A stretch of 64,000 nucleotides of DNA from a virus: the IMG/VR virus record IMGVR_UViG_3300028284_000005, positions 1 through 64,000 of that record. One strand, written 5' to 3'. The position numbers and the translations under genes are program-made. Shown one piece after another: positions 51,600-60,603 of the stretch. Numbering within the stretch: the stretch's first letter is position 1; every line of letters begins with the position of its first letter. Under the pieces are notes generated by a model. That model did not search any database and was not told where the DNA came from. It was given only the letters and a program-made list of their open reading frames with translations.

Positions 51600-53657
51600 A
51601 TGGCAATAAATATAAAAGAATTATTCAACGCTGACTCAGATAACATCAAGGTTGAAAAGACAAATTACAACTTTGATCAAGTTTTAGCAAATGGTGGAGG
51701 GCCAATTGGTCCTAAAGGAGTTCAAGGAACTACTGGTAATACAGGCCAAAAAGGAGATATAGGTGATAAAGGTGATATAGGTGATAAAGGAAGTAAAGGA
51801 GAACAAGGTGCTTCTTTAAATATATGGGATAAAGATACTACGGCTATAGGTTCTCTTCCTATAGAATTATTAAGACCTTTTAATAATCCTGGACCTAATG
51901 AACTTGCTTCTAGGATTATTTTAGGAGATGATACTGTTAATTCAGCTACTCCTTCATTTACACCTAGTGCTTTATTAAGTTTATTCTTAAGAGCAGATGA
52001 TGCACCTAATCAATTAGAATTTAAACTAGAAGATGTTAATGCTGCATTATATAATATGAGAAGTGATTATGTAAGTGGAATTGGAACTACTTTAAAAATA
52101 GTAGGTAGTGCCGCCGCTGTTCAAGGGGAAACTGTTAATATGACAATAAATCCTGGAAATAATATTACACTATTAGGTTCTACCTTAGATTTAAATGCAA
52201 GTGGAGCTATTCAAATATCTTCTAGTGGATCAAATATTATATTAGAAGGAAATAATGGAGTGACGATCGATGGCCAGGATGGAGACGTATTAATTGACAA
52301 CACTACAGGAGATGGTGACATTACTATATCTTCTAATGAGGATTTTAATTTAAACTCTTCTGCGATTAACATGACAGCAAATGGAGGTGGAGACAATATA
52401 GATATTGCTATTACAGCAAATGATGGAGAAGTTAATATTAAGGCTTTAAATAGTAATGATGTTTTAATTGGAAATGCAGCTGGTACGGATTCTATTTATT
52501 TGGCAGCGAATAGCTTAATAAGATTAAATACTAATACAGAGGTTGAGATTAATACTCCATTAATTGACATGAACGCTACTGACAACGTTACCATAAACGC
52601 TAACACTGGCTCCACAACTATTAGTTCATTTAATGAAAATAATATTAATACCACTAATACTGGATCAAGTAATATTTTAAATGCTCCACTTATTGGAGGG
52701 TCTAATGATTTAAGAATTGCAAATAGTAGTAAATTTAAAACTGAATCTTCTTTAAATACTTCAGATAATACTGTATTTTTTAGTGATTTAAATGGAGATC
52801 ATATAGGAGGTGATAATTTTATATTAGATCCTAATGATGTTACATCAGGTGATGGTATAAGATTTAAAGAAGGGGGAATAAGAACATATCCTCAAAACCC
52901 ACAAGTAGGAGATGGTGGAACGCTGGCTGCCCCTAACAATGGTTCAGATGATGAATATAGAACATTAAGTGATTATTTTTATAAAAATAGTATTAGTTTA
53001 GATAACAGCGGTGTTTATCAAAGGTTTGATACTACAGGTACTAGTATTGATGATTGGTTATATACTAATGCTACATATACTACACTAGATTCATCTACTT
53101 CTCAAACAGGTGGCTCTTCAAAAAGTCAATTTGGATATGTAAAAAATGGTCATTTAATAAATGCGTTTGGATCTATACAGGTTACTCGTGGAGGAGTTCA
53201 GTCTTGGTCATTTGACAGTGATTCTAGTAGGTATACAATTGCAATAGACCTAGACTCAGGTGATGAGTTTCCTTATATAAATGATCTTAATAGACCTATA
53301 CATGTTAATGTTACTACGTTTGGATATAATTATAGTATCTCAGGAGTTGGAAGTGGTCATGGTACTTTTTTTAATGGATCGGGAAGTGCTACAACTAATC
53401 TTAATGGACCTGCTCACTATACAAACGGTGGTGATTTAGTTTTATTTAAAGGAGTAATTAGGCCAGGTGAAAATAAAATACTATTATTAACAGAGATACA
53501 AAACCAAGGAGACGCTACTTCTAGTAATGGAAATCATAACGATGTATATACTACTGGACTACCTCCTACTTTTTTTGCAACTCTTCCTGCGATGTTTTTA
53601 TTTAATTTTTCAATGCCAGTTAGATGGAATAGTTATAATCAATTAAATAAAGTATAG
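51600..53657 (+). CDS. Collagen-like tail fibre protein
   Basis: 685 residues. Residues 1-30 (MAINIKELFNADSDNIKVEK) probably attach to the baseplate. Residues 34-70 are Gly-X-Y triplets (GPIGPKG, GQKGDIGDKG, GSKGEQG), a short collagen-like stalk. Next comes a long region of beta strands with Asn/Gly/Ser turns (NINGATIxxxSS-type repeats such as TLDLNASGAIQISSSGSNII and VTINANTGSTTISSF), like a right-handed beta-helix shaft. The final 200 residues form a globular tip with Gly-rich loops. It starts 2 bases after the giant protein. Likely a receptor-binding fibre. Confidence 0.7.
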   Translation: MAINIKELFNADSDNIKVEKTNYNFDQVLANGGGPIGPKGVQGTTGNTGQKGDIGDKGDIGDKGSKGEQGASLNIWDKDTTAIGSLPIELLRPFNNPGPNELASRIILGDDTVNSATPSFTPSALLSLFLRADDAPNQLEFKLEDVNAALYNMRSDYVSGIGTTLKIVGSAAAVQGETVNMTINPGNNITLLGSTLDLNASGAIQISSSGSNIILEGNNGVTIDGQDGDVLIDNTTGDGDITISSNEDFNLNSSAINMTANGGGDNIDIAITANDGEVNIKALNSNDVLIGNAAGTDSIYLAANSLIRLNTNTEVEINTPLIDMNATDNVTINANTGSTTISSFNENNINTTNTGSSNILNAPLIGGSNDLRIANSSKFKTESSLNTSDNTVFFSDLNGDHIGGDNFILDPNDVTSGDGIRFKEGGIRTYPQNPQVGDGGTLAAPNNGSDDEYRTLSDYFYKNSISLDNSGVYQRFDTTGTSIDDWLYTNATYTTLDSSTSQTGGSSKSQFGYVKNGHLINAFGSIQVTRGGVQSWSFDSDSSRYTIAIDLDSGDEFPYINDLNRPIHVNVTTFGYNYSISGVGSGHGTFFNGSGSATTNLNGPAHYTNGGDLVLFKGVIRPGENKILLLTEIQNQGDATSSNGNHNDVYTTGLPPTFFATLPAMFLFNFSMPVRWNSYNQLNKV

Positions 53658-53694
53658 GTACAGGCGGTTAATTATAAATTATAAAAAATATTAA

Positions 53695-54492
53695 ATGTTT
53701 AAAAGTTTAGAAATAAAGCCAATTCATTTTATAGTAACTATTTTATTGCTTATTATTTTATTAATGCATCAATGTAATAGGACTTCTAAGATAAAGGCTA
53801 TTAATAAAGGCTTAGAGGTTAAAGTAGAAAGAGCGGGACAAAATATAATTGCAAGTCAAGATAGTATAAAATATTATAAAAATGAAAATGACTTCTTAGT
53901 TAGTGAAATTACAGCATATGTGTTTACTGCAGAAGAATTAACAAATGATGCTAATGACTTATATGCAAAATACGAAGATGCACTAGGAGATATTAAAAAA
54001 CTTAAAAAGGTAAATCAATTGCTAAGTGCAGAAATTAACATTAAAGAAGTTGATACAGTTTACGCTTTTATAGAAAGTGATTCAGTTTTATATTTTAATG
54101 ATTCTACTGATTATGGAGATGGCAATTGGAGAAAATGGAATAGTAAGATTAGTCTGTTCGAAAAGGATAATAAATTAACAGGAGCATTGAATAGTTTTAG
54201 TTATGAACAAGTAATTAAATTATACTCAAGCATCGAGGAAGTTGAAGGAATTAAAAAAATTAATATTGCTACAAAATACCCTGGCTTAACATTTAATAGC
54301 ATTGAAGGAATTAGTCTCATTGAAGATGAGATAAATAAAGCAAAGGAAGAATATAAAAGTAGAGTTAAATTAGGTTTAGGCGTTGGCTATGGTTTAACCT
54401 TTACAAAAGACAATAGAGTTTATCATGGACCTCAACTTGGTTTATTTTTAACATATACTCCAAAGTTGTTCAATTTTAAAAGAGATAAATAA
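53695..54492 (+). CDS. Membrane-anchored coiled-coil protein, possible inner-membrane spanin
   Basis: 265 residues. An N-terminal anchor (FIVTILLLIILLMHQC, about 12-27), then a periplasmic-type coil (KAINKGLEVKVERAGQNIIA; ELTNDANDLYAKYEDALGDI; KKLKKVNQLLSAEI), and a C-terminal beta part with GLGVGYGLTFTKDNRVYHGP and QLGLFLTYTP. Anchored coiled-coil proteins like this are found in phages of Bacteroidota, where they are often annotated as spanin-like or tail-associated. A spanin or host-surface role is possible; evidence is only the layout. Confidence 0.5.
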   Translation: MFKSLEIKPIHFIVTILLLIILLMHQCNRTSKIKAINKGLEVKVERAGQNIIASQDSIKYYKNENDFLVSEITAYVFTAEELTNDANDLYAKYEDALGDIKKLKKVNQLLSAEINIKEVDTVYAFIESDSVLYFNDSTDYGDGNWRKWNSKISLFEKDNKLTGALNSFSYEQVIKLYSSIEEVEGIKKINIATKYPGLTFNSIEGISLIEDEINKAKEEYKSRVKLGLGVGYGLTFTKDNRVYHGPQLGLFLTYTPKLFNFKRDK

Positions 54493-54495
54493 ATT

Positions 54496-56487
54496 ATGGC
54501 AGAAAGTTCAAGATATTACAAAATAGATAATGATATACTTTTAGAGTTTATCTATCACGATCAAGGTGACACTACACCCTATGAGGTAGATGTTGATGAC
54601 AATGGTAGTGAGATAAAAGTATTAGACACTGTCCAAGGAGATTCAACTCAAACTAGACATTTAATAAATGAACTAGGTAGTGACGTTGTGAATTTCGATG
54701 TCACTGAAGACGGTGCATATATTGCAATTGAAAATTTTGCAGCAAGAACCTTATTATTAGAAATTGGTAAAACATATAAGTTTGATCTTAGCACCCTATC
54801 AGTTCCTGGTGATTTTGCAATTACTGGAACTAACAATGGACCTGGGCTAGTAGGAACTATTTTTGAATATATCCCTGCAAATACTGGAAATTATACATAC
54901 TCTCTAACTAATTTCATTGGTGGAAAGGTTACAATTGGCAATACTGCAAATCCACTGTTTGCCACGCCTGATGAGGAAACAGGGAATAGTATCGTAACAG
55001 GTTCTGGCAGCATTGGCAGATACATGGGCGTAAATGTAAATGAAAACAAATATGCTTTATTAGATAATAATAATATTTTTATAAATAGCATTGAGTGGAA
55101 TGGATCTAATTCTGCAGATTTATTAGCAAGTCAAACAGCTGCGACTGCTGCTATTACTAAAGTAAAATATGATAAAGTTAGACTACATTTAAGAAGTGGC
55201 TTTAGTTTTGCTGCAAGAGGATATGAAGGTTTCTTATTTGAAATAACAACTGATAGAACTTCTGAAGTAAAAAACTTTTTAACACAGATCGTTTACTTAA
55301 ATACATCTAGTTTTGAAATAAAAAATCCTAGACCTTTTATTTTAAGTGAAACATTATATAGTAGTTTTATTGAAGTTAAATTACCTACGCTAATTAATCA
55401 ATTTAGTGATTTTGAAAATTTCTTCTATGATAATGGTTCAGGGATTAGTGATTTAGATCCTACTTCTAATTTTAGTGCATCGTTAAAGTTAATTGATAGA
55501 GTTGAAGATACTGCTGGAATTGATTATTTCTATACAGGTGAAGAGACAAACTTTTTAATATCTAGGGAAGATGAATTTCAAGATTTTACAGTAGTTGTTG
55601 AGGAAGCAAATGATGGGGATTATTTTTCAATATATGGTGAAAAGGATGGAAGTGCTGCTGATTTTGAAAGTTATATTATAAATAGAATCGCAACGAGTTC
55701 AGATGACATTAGTGTTATTTATGATATTACAGTAAATGAATTAATAGGAACTAGTTTCATAGAAACATATGCTACAACTTTAACACAAACTCAGGATTTT
55801 GAAGAGCACACTGAATTTAGACCTATTATTAAAAATGCAAATACTGCAATCAGTTTTTTAATAGATGTCACTATGAGAATTTATAATCAAACTGATAATA
55901 CTCAAATTGTAAAAAGAGCTAGTTTAATCTATAATAATCCTGCTAAATATGGTAAAAGATTATTAAAGGTAAATATAGCTTCTACTGCTAATTTAACTAG
56001 AGTTTATAATACTCTTCCAAATTTACAAGCTACTAGAAATGTTGCACAAGTTATTAATTCAAGTTTGCCTAAAGCTCAGGTTAAATATGCGCCCGCATTT
56101 ATTGAAAGATTAAATATTATAGTAAATGTCGGTAACGTTACAATAGATGATGGCCAAATTAGTTCTATTAATAATGACAATGGTTTAGAAATATCTCCAT
56201 TTGATATGTATGTTAAATTTAATATTTCTAAAATTGAAGGTGGAGAAAGAAAAACAATTTCATTTACTAATTTAAAAAATGTTAGATTAAATTTTAGCAA
56301 TGGAATTTATTTTAATAACATTACATCTTTTAAAGAGGTTGATATGTCAAATGGTGAAGTTCTTTTTAAAATAGATAAAGCTAACTCAGTTAAATTACAA
56401 GGTTTAAGTAATAAAACATACTATATTTCAATAGATAGTGGTAGTAATGAAACTATGGTATTTAAAGGAGATTATAACGCTATATGA
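54496..56487 (+). CDS. Virion structural protein, unassigned
   Basis: 663 residues, beta-rich with few Cys. It starts MAESSRYYKIDNDILLEFIY, and later has YDKVRLHLRSGFSFAARGYE and GFLFEITTDRTSEV, then VKYAPAFIERLNIIVNVGNV and PFDMYVKFNISKIEGGERKT. No known family is recognised. It is ATGA-coupled to the tail-tube-like gene, so a tail component is likely. Confidence 0.55.
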   Translation: MAESSRYYKIDNDILLEFIYHDQGDTTPYEVDVDDNGSEIKVLDTVQGDSTQTRHLINELGSDVVNFDVTEDGAYIAIENFAARTLLLEIGKTYKFDLSTLSVPGDFAITGTNNGPGLVGTIFEYIPANTGNYTYSLTNFIGGKVTIGNTANPLFATPDEETGNSIVTGSGSIGRYMGVNVNENKYALLDNNNIFINSIEWNGSNSADLLASQTAATAAITKVKYDKVRLHLRSGFSFAARGYEGFLFEITTDRTSEVKNFLTQIVYLNTSSFEIKNPRPFILSETLYSSFIEVKLPTLINQFSDFENFFYDNGSGISDLDPTSNFSASLKLIDRVEDTAGIDYFYTGEETNFLISREDEFQDFTVVVEEANDGDYFSIYGEKDGSAADFESYIINRIATSSDDISVIYDITVNELIGTSFIETYATTLTQTQDFEEHTEFRPIIKNANTAISFLIDVTMRIYNQTDNTQIVKRASLIYNNPAKYGKRLLKVNIASTANLTRVYNTLPNLQATRNVAQVINSSLPKAQVKYAPAFIERLNIIVNVGNVTIDDGQISSINNDNGLEISPFDMYVKFNISKIEGGERKTISFTNLKNVRLNFSNGIYFNNITSFKEVDMSNGEVLFKIDKANSVKLQGLSNKTYYISIDSGSNETMVFKGDYNAI

Positions 56488-57035
56488 TTTTAAATAGTAA
56501 AAATAATTCATTTGATTTTAGGTTTCCTAAGCATTTTGTTCCAGAAGAAGTTGCAAAAAAATATAAGGCTTATCTAAATAAAATACCAGGGACTCTTTTT
56601 GAGGAGCCTATAGATTTTATTAATTATGGTATTCAGGCTATTAATTTACCAGGTATAACCTATGATCCAATAACTCAGCAAGATAACGATGGAACCGTTC
56701 GTTATTTTAGAGGAAAGGTGCCTATTCAAAATACAATCACTAGACAGTTTAATGTAACTATGCAATTAATGGATGGTTATATTAATTATTGGATGATGAC
56801 AGATATTTTATTATATTATTATGCATCTACAACTAAGCAAAAATATTTAGAAGATCTAAAAATTAGAATATTAGATCAGGAAGGTTTAGGGGTTGCAAGT
56901 ATTACTTTTGAAAAACCAATAATGCATCAAATTAGTGAGTTAAATTTAAATATGGCAGAAAATGTTGCTGAATTTAATACATTTGAATTAAACTTCTCAT
57001 ATAACAAATTTAATATTAAAATAGACGTAGATTAA
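56484..57035 (+). CDS. Tail tube-fold protein
   Basis: 183 residues, the size of a T4 gp19-type tube subunit. GIQAINLPGITYDPITQQDN, RQFNVTMQLMDGYINYWMMT then DILLYYYAST and LRILDQEG-like LKIRILDQEGLGVASITFEK, ending ELNFSYNKFNIKIDVD, follow the tail tube barrel: an early strand, a loop, the FxVTMxLxDG strand, a helix and the closing NTFELNFSYNxF strand. No sheath gene is next to it, so it may be a baseplate tube ring rather than the main tube. Confidence 0.65.
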   Translation: MILNSKNNSFDFRFPKHFVPEEVAKKYKAYLNKIPGTLFEEPIDFINYGIQAINLPGITYDPITQQDNDGTVRYFRGKVPIQNTITRQFNVTMQLMDGYINYWMMTDILLYYYASTTKQKYLEDLKIRILDQEGLGVASITFEKPIMHQISELNLNMAENVAEFNTFELNFSYNKFNIKIDVD

Positions 57036-57051
57036 AATTGATATATAATTT

Positions 57052-57420
57052 ATGAAAACATTTATAGAATATTTAGAGGAAAGTAAAGTTACTTCCGATG
57101 AAATGAATCTTTTAACAGAGGGTCTTCAACAAGAATGGACTCCTGAATTAGAAGAAAAGGTAGATCAAGCAGTTGATTCTTTTTTAAACGAATACAGAGA
57201 TGAAGATGGAAATCTAGATATTAATAGGTTTAATAACGAAATGACAAGTGAAGGTCTTTTAGGTTCCATTGTAGGTGGTCTTGCTGGATTTGCTTTAGGA
57301 AAATCTATTGGAAAAATGGTAGCTAAAGTATTAGGTGTTCAAAAAGGTATTTTATATGATTTATTAACTTCAAGACTTGTTGGAACTGCAATCGGAGCTT
57401 CAATTGGTAAAAGGTTTTAA
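57052..57420 (+). CDS. Glycine-zipper protein with capsid-targeting-like leader
   Basis: 122 residues. Starts MKTFIEYLEESKVTSDEMNL, very close to the T4 capsid-targeting sequence MKTYQEFIAE, with L-E-E and L-T-E sites (residues 8-10 and 17-19 approximately) like the (L/I)xE sites of the gp21 prohead protease. The C-terminal half has a glycine zipper (LLGSIVGGLAGFALGKSIGK and GTAIGASIGKRF), a membrane-inserting motif. It could be an internal head protein injected with the DNA or a membrane-active factor. GATATATAAT lies 3 bases before the start. Confidence 0.62.
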   Translation: MKTFIEYLEESKVTSDEMNLLTEGLQQEWTPELEEKVDQAVDSFLNEYRDEDGNLDINRFNNEMTSEGLLGSIVGGLAGFALGKSIGKMVAKVLGVQKGILYDLLTSRLVGTAIGASIGKRF

Positions 57421-57421
57421 T

Positions 57422-58078
57422 ATGAATTTTATCACAATTGATTTTTCTTTAAACTCTCCTGGTATTTGTTTATTTAATGACAATACTAATCAATATCATT
57501 TTATTTCTTATTTAAAAAGATCAGGTACAAAAAAGGCTATTAAGACACAGGAAGACTTAGCTCTAATGGAGGGTGTTACTCTTGTTTTTCAACCGGATTG
57601 GGAAACACATGTTGATTATTCTAGTATTGAACTTGCTAAGATTAAACGTTATGATATTATGTCAAATGATATTATCGAACTAATTACAAAACATATAGAT
57701 AAAGAAGACTCTTTTAAGATAGCTTTTGAAGGAGTATCTTACGGTAGTTCTGCTGGGACTAATAATATTATTGATATGGCAGCTGCGGCATCTATTCTTA
57801 AGATTAAACTTCTCAAATACTTTAAGCCTGAAGATATTTTAACAATAGCTCCTTCAACAATTAAAAAACATGCAGGTAAAGGTAACATGAATAAGCTTGC
57901 TTTATGGGATGTCTTTATAAATAATTCTACTGGTGAAAAATTTCTCGAGGAGACAAAATTCTGGAAGTTCGCTAAAACCGTTGAATTCGGTAAATCTATC
58001 CCAAAGCCCTTTGATGACCTTGTAGACGCTTTCTACTTAAACTCCTTAATGAGAACCTTAGAACCTAATCTTCCCTGA
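57422..58078 (+). CDS. RuvC-like Holliday junction endonuclease
   Basis: 218 residues. RNase H-fold with the RuvC catalytic set: ITIDFSLNSPG (Asp7), FKIAFEGVSYGSS (Glu103), and KPFDDLVDAFYL (Asp199, Asp202) at the end. The length fits phage RuvC-like resolvases. It would resolve branched DNA before packaging, doing the job T4 gives to endonuclease VII. A further in-frame ATG at 57377 would overlap the previous gene; the ATG at 57422 fits better because Asp7 then takes its normal place. Confidence 0.83.
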   Translation: MNFITIDFSLNSPGICLFNDNTNQYHFISYLKRSGTKKAIKTQEDLALMEGVTLVFQPDWETHVDYSSIELAKIKRYDIMSNDIIELITKHIDKEDSFKIAFEGVSYGSSAGTNNIIDMAAAASILKIKLLKYFKPEDILTIAPSTIKKHAGKGNMNKLALWDVFINNSTGEKFLEETKFWKFAKTVEFGKSIPKPFDDLVDAFYLNSLMRTLEPNLP

Positions 58079-58204
58079 GGCTTAAATACTTAAGTTATAT
58101 AGCCCGTTCTCTCTTTTGTTTCAGAAAATATAAAAAAAAATGAAAAAAAGTTTTTTAGCCTATTTAGTTGAAACTATTTCAATTAAAGATATATAATATT
58201 GTAT
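58079..58204 (+). promoter_or_regulatory. Leader region with candidate phage promoter before the gp32 genes
   Basis: 126 bases without a gene after the RuvC-like gene. GATATATAATA at 58188-58198 is the GATATATAA element. An inverted repeat GGCT/AGCC around 58079-58105 is weak and without T-run. The rest is A/T-rich. Confidence 0.42.
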
Positions 58205-58336
58205 ATGGAAAACGATAAACTAAGTTCATATTTGAACACTAATTATCGGACCCTGTCTGAAGCAAACATAGGTGCAATAGCACAAACTAAGTCGGTTAGA
58301 CGCGCAAACAAGGTTCATATTATGAAACTATTTTAA
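58205..58336 (+). CDS. Tiny basic hypothetical protein
   Basis: 43 residues, MENDKLSSYLNTNYRTLSEA then NIGAIAQTKSVRRANKVHIM, ending KLF. Starts 6 bases after a promoter-like element. Could be a real short gene or an attenuator-like leader for gp32. Codon usage looks like its neighbours. No family recognised. Confidence 0.45.
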   Translation: MENDKLSSYLNTNYRTLSEANIGAIAQTKSVRRANKVHIMKLF

Positions 58337-58358
58337 AGTTGTCTATATATTATTATAA

Positions 58359-58420
58359 GTTTAAAGTATAAACGGTAAATTAAATTAAAGTAAATTAAAG
58401 ATTAAAAGTAAATTAAAGTT
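58359..58420 (+). promoter_or_regulatory. Candidate translational operator of gp32
   Basis: A hairpin GTTTA-AAGTA-TAAAC (58359-58373) precedes A/T-rich repeats: TAAATTAAATTAAAG, AGTAAATTAAAG at 58389-58400, and again at 58407-58418, ending two bases before the ATG. In T4 the gene 32 mRNA carries a 5' pseudoknot followed by unstructured UUAAA-type repeats bound by gp32 itself to repress translation. The match in layout and base composition is good; the pseudoknot is not proven. Confidence 0.6.
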
Positions 58421-59338
58421 ATGGAAGATTTTAACATTTTTAGTATTGGTGTCGAAGACATCAACACACATGAACAAGAGGCAAGTACAACTGGAAACAT
58501 AATGTATAAGCCTTCTGCCGATGACGGCAAAGACGGAACGTATAAAGCATTAATTAGATTCGTTCCTAATATTGAAAACCCAAGAAATTCATTAATTAAA
58601 AAATATGTAAACTGGTTAACAGGACCAAACGGCGAGTCTAAGTTAGTTGATTCTCCAAGTACAATAGGAGAAAGCTGTCCAGTTTCTGATGCATTTTTTA
58701 GATTAAGAAAATCAGAAAGCGCAGTTGATAGAAAAGCGTCTGATAAATTAAAAAGAAGAGAATCTTATGTTGCTCTTGTAAAGGTAATAAAAGATCCTCA
58801 ACAACCAGATTTAGAAGGTACTTATAAAGTATTTAAATTCGGTTACAAAATCAAAGAAAAAATTGATGCGGAATTAAAGCCTAATTTTGGTGAGCCAACT
58901 CAAGTATTTGATTTATTTGAAGGTAAAAACTTTGAGTTAGTAATTACAAGACAAAATGATTATAATAATTACGATACTTCTAAATTCTCATCTTCAACGT
59001 CTGCTGTTACAATTAATGGTAAAGCAGCAGAAAGAACTAAAGAAGATATGGATGCTATTAAAACTGAATTAGAAAACGCTCCATCATTAAAAGCTTTTGA
59101 ATATAAAGCATGGGATGAAGAAACAAGAAATTTCGTAAATAGTGTAATTAAAATGTATTTAAATCCTGGAAACGCAATGGATTCAATTACAAATGCATTT
59201 GAAACTAAAACTACACCAGCTACTGTTGCTACAGAAACGGCTACTAAGGATCCAGTTAAATTAACTGAAGATAAAAAAGAAGCTACTCCAGCAGGCGGTG
59301 ATGATTTAGAATCTTTTTTGAATGATCTCGAACTCTAA
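58421..59338 (+). CDS. Single-strand DNA-binding protein gp32-like
   Basis: 305 residues (T4 gp32 is 301). SYVALVKVIKDPQQPDLEGT followed by YKVFKFGYKIKEKI and later NDYNNYDTSKFSSS match the T4 gp32 core ([27 protein letters not shown]). The C-terminus is acidic and ends DDLESFLNDLEL, the arm that recruits partners. T4 gp32 holds zinc with one His and three Cys; here SCPVSDAFF has only one Cys, so the zinc site seems lost. It binds exposed strands in replication and recombination and likely controls its own translation. The primase start overlaps its end. Confidence 0.9.
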   Translation: MEDFNIFSIGVEDINTHEQEASTTGNIMYKPSADDGKDGTYKALIRFVPNIENPRNSLIKKYVNWLTGPNGESKLVDSPSTIGESCPVSDAFFRLRKSESAVDRKASDKLKRRESYVALVKVIKDPQQPDLEGTYKVFKFGYKIKEKIDAELKPNFGEPTQVFDLFEGKNFELVITRQNDYNNYDTSKFSSSTSAVTINGKAAERTKEDMDAIKTELENAPSLKAFEYKAWDEETRNFVNSVIKMYLNPGNAMDSITNAFETKTTPATVATETATKDPVKLTEDKKEATPAGGDDLESFLNDLEL

Positions 59339-60404
59339 TACAGAATTAACATTAGAATTAAAGGAAAAGATTAAAGTACTAGTAAAAGAAGTAGTAGTCA
59401 AATCTCATTCTAGCCACTCTAAACACATGATAAAGGATATGTCAGATAGATTAAATCTGGCATGTCCCTATTGTGGTGATTCAAGCAGAGATGATTCTGC
59501 AAAAAGAGGTAATTTATTCTGGAGCACATTACAGTATCATTGTTTTAATTGTGAATATCACACAAACGTCTATTATTTTTTAAAAGATTTCGGTATTCAA
59601 ATGCCAGATAAAATGGATGCTATAACGTTGATTGACTATGTTAAAAGTAGAAAAAATACAATAGACACCTCTGAAAAGTTTACACCATTTGTATATGAAA
59701 AAATATTAGAACTATCAATAAGCGTAGAAGACTTTTCAAAAGCAACCGGTGCAAAGCCAATTCAAATTGGAGATTGGATATGGTTTAAATTAAAAGAAAG
59801 ACTCCTACATAAAAAATTAGATAGCTTTTTATTTAATCCTAAAGATAAAAGGCTTTGGATATTAAACAAATCAATTGACGATAAAATAATAGGTGCACAA
59901 TGTAGAAGAATGCAAGGAAAAGGTTCAAGATATTTAACTTATGATTTGAGTAAAATACATGAAGCCTTATTAAATAAGCCATTTGAAATGGATGAAGAAA
60001 CTCGCCAACAATTTAATAACGTATCTACATTGTTTGGAGCATTACGTGTAAATTTCCAAAACCCAGTTACAATATTCGAAGGTCCATTAGATGCAATGTT
60101 TATGAGAAACTCAATTGCACTATGTACAGTTGGAAGAGACACTACTAAATTAGACTATATTGATAGTAGTCGATATATGTTAGATAATGATGAAGCCGGC
60201 CTTAAAAAATCCATTGAAAAACTTAAATCAGGTAAAAAGGTATTTATGTGGACTAAATATCTAAAGGATAAAAAAATGGATAAATATACTATAAAAGATT
60301 TAAACGACCTTGTAAAGGTTTGTTATAATGAAAAAATAAAAATATCTCTGTCAGAGTTAGATGATTATTTTACTAACGATAAACTTGATATGAGATATGT
60401 TTGA
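59322..60404 (+). CDS. DNA primase gp61-like
   Basis: 360 residues (T4 gp61 is 342). Zinc finger CPYCGDSSRDD...CFNC near 46-75 (CPYC and CFNCEYH). The Toprim catalytic part has VTIFEGPLDAMFM (Glu) and YMLDNDEAGLKKSI (DxD), followed by a basic end. No helicase domain, so it must work with a separate helicase, as gp61 works with gp41. It overlaps both gp32 (17 bases) and the next gene (8 bases). Confidence 0.88.
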   Translation: MISNSNTELTLELKEKIKVLVKEVVVKSHSSHSKHMIKDMSDRLNLACPYCGDSSRDDSAKRGNLFWSTLQYHCFNCEYHTNVYYFLKDFGIQMPDKMDAITLIDYVKSRKNTIDTSEKFTPFVYEKILELSISVEDFSKATGAKPIQIGDWIWFKLKERLLHKKLDSFLFNPKDKRLWILNKSIDDKIIGAQCRRMQGKGSRYLTYDLSKIHEALLNKPFEMDEETRQQFNNVSTLFGALRVNFQNPVTIFEGPLDAMFMRNSIALCTVGRDTTKLDYIDSSRYMLDNDEAGLKKSIEKLKSGKKVFMWTKYLKDKKMDKYTIKDLNDLVKVCYNEKIKISLSELDDYFTNDKLDMRYV

Positions 60405-60603
60405 TATAGATATGGATGAGGAATTAGACAAGTTTTATAGAGATAAAAACAGGTTTAAAAATTTAAAGAAAATGTTAGATTTTAAATTTAACAAAGAAGA
60501 TTTTGAAGGTAAAGGTATTAAGATGAGTCAGCCTAAATTTAAAAAGAAATTGACTACATCGACGTTTATAAAAAGTAAAAGTAATAAGAAAGGACTATTT
60601 TAA
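60397..60603 (+). CDS. Small basic hypothetical protein
   Basis: 68 residues. The start DIDMDEELDKFYRDKNRFKN is acidic, the rest is Lys-rich (QPKFKKKLTTSTFIKSKSNK). It lies between primase and UvsY and shares a base with the next start. No family recognised; could be a small replication factor. Confidence 0.57.
   Translation: MFDIDMDEELDKFYRDKNRFKNLKKMLDFKFNKEDFEGKGIKMSQPKFKKKLTTSTFIKSKSNKKGLF

Noticed and set aside
57377-57421. Upstream start for the RuvC-like gene
   Set aside because: It would overlap the glycine-zipper gene by 44 bases and push the first catalytic Asp from position 7 to 22, against the family norm.
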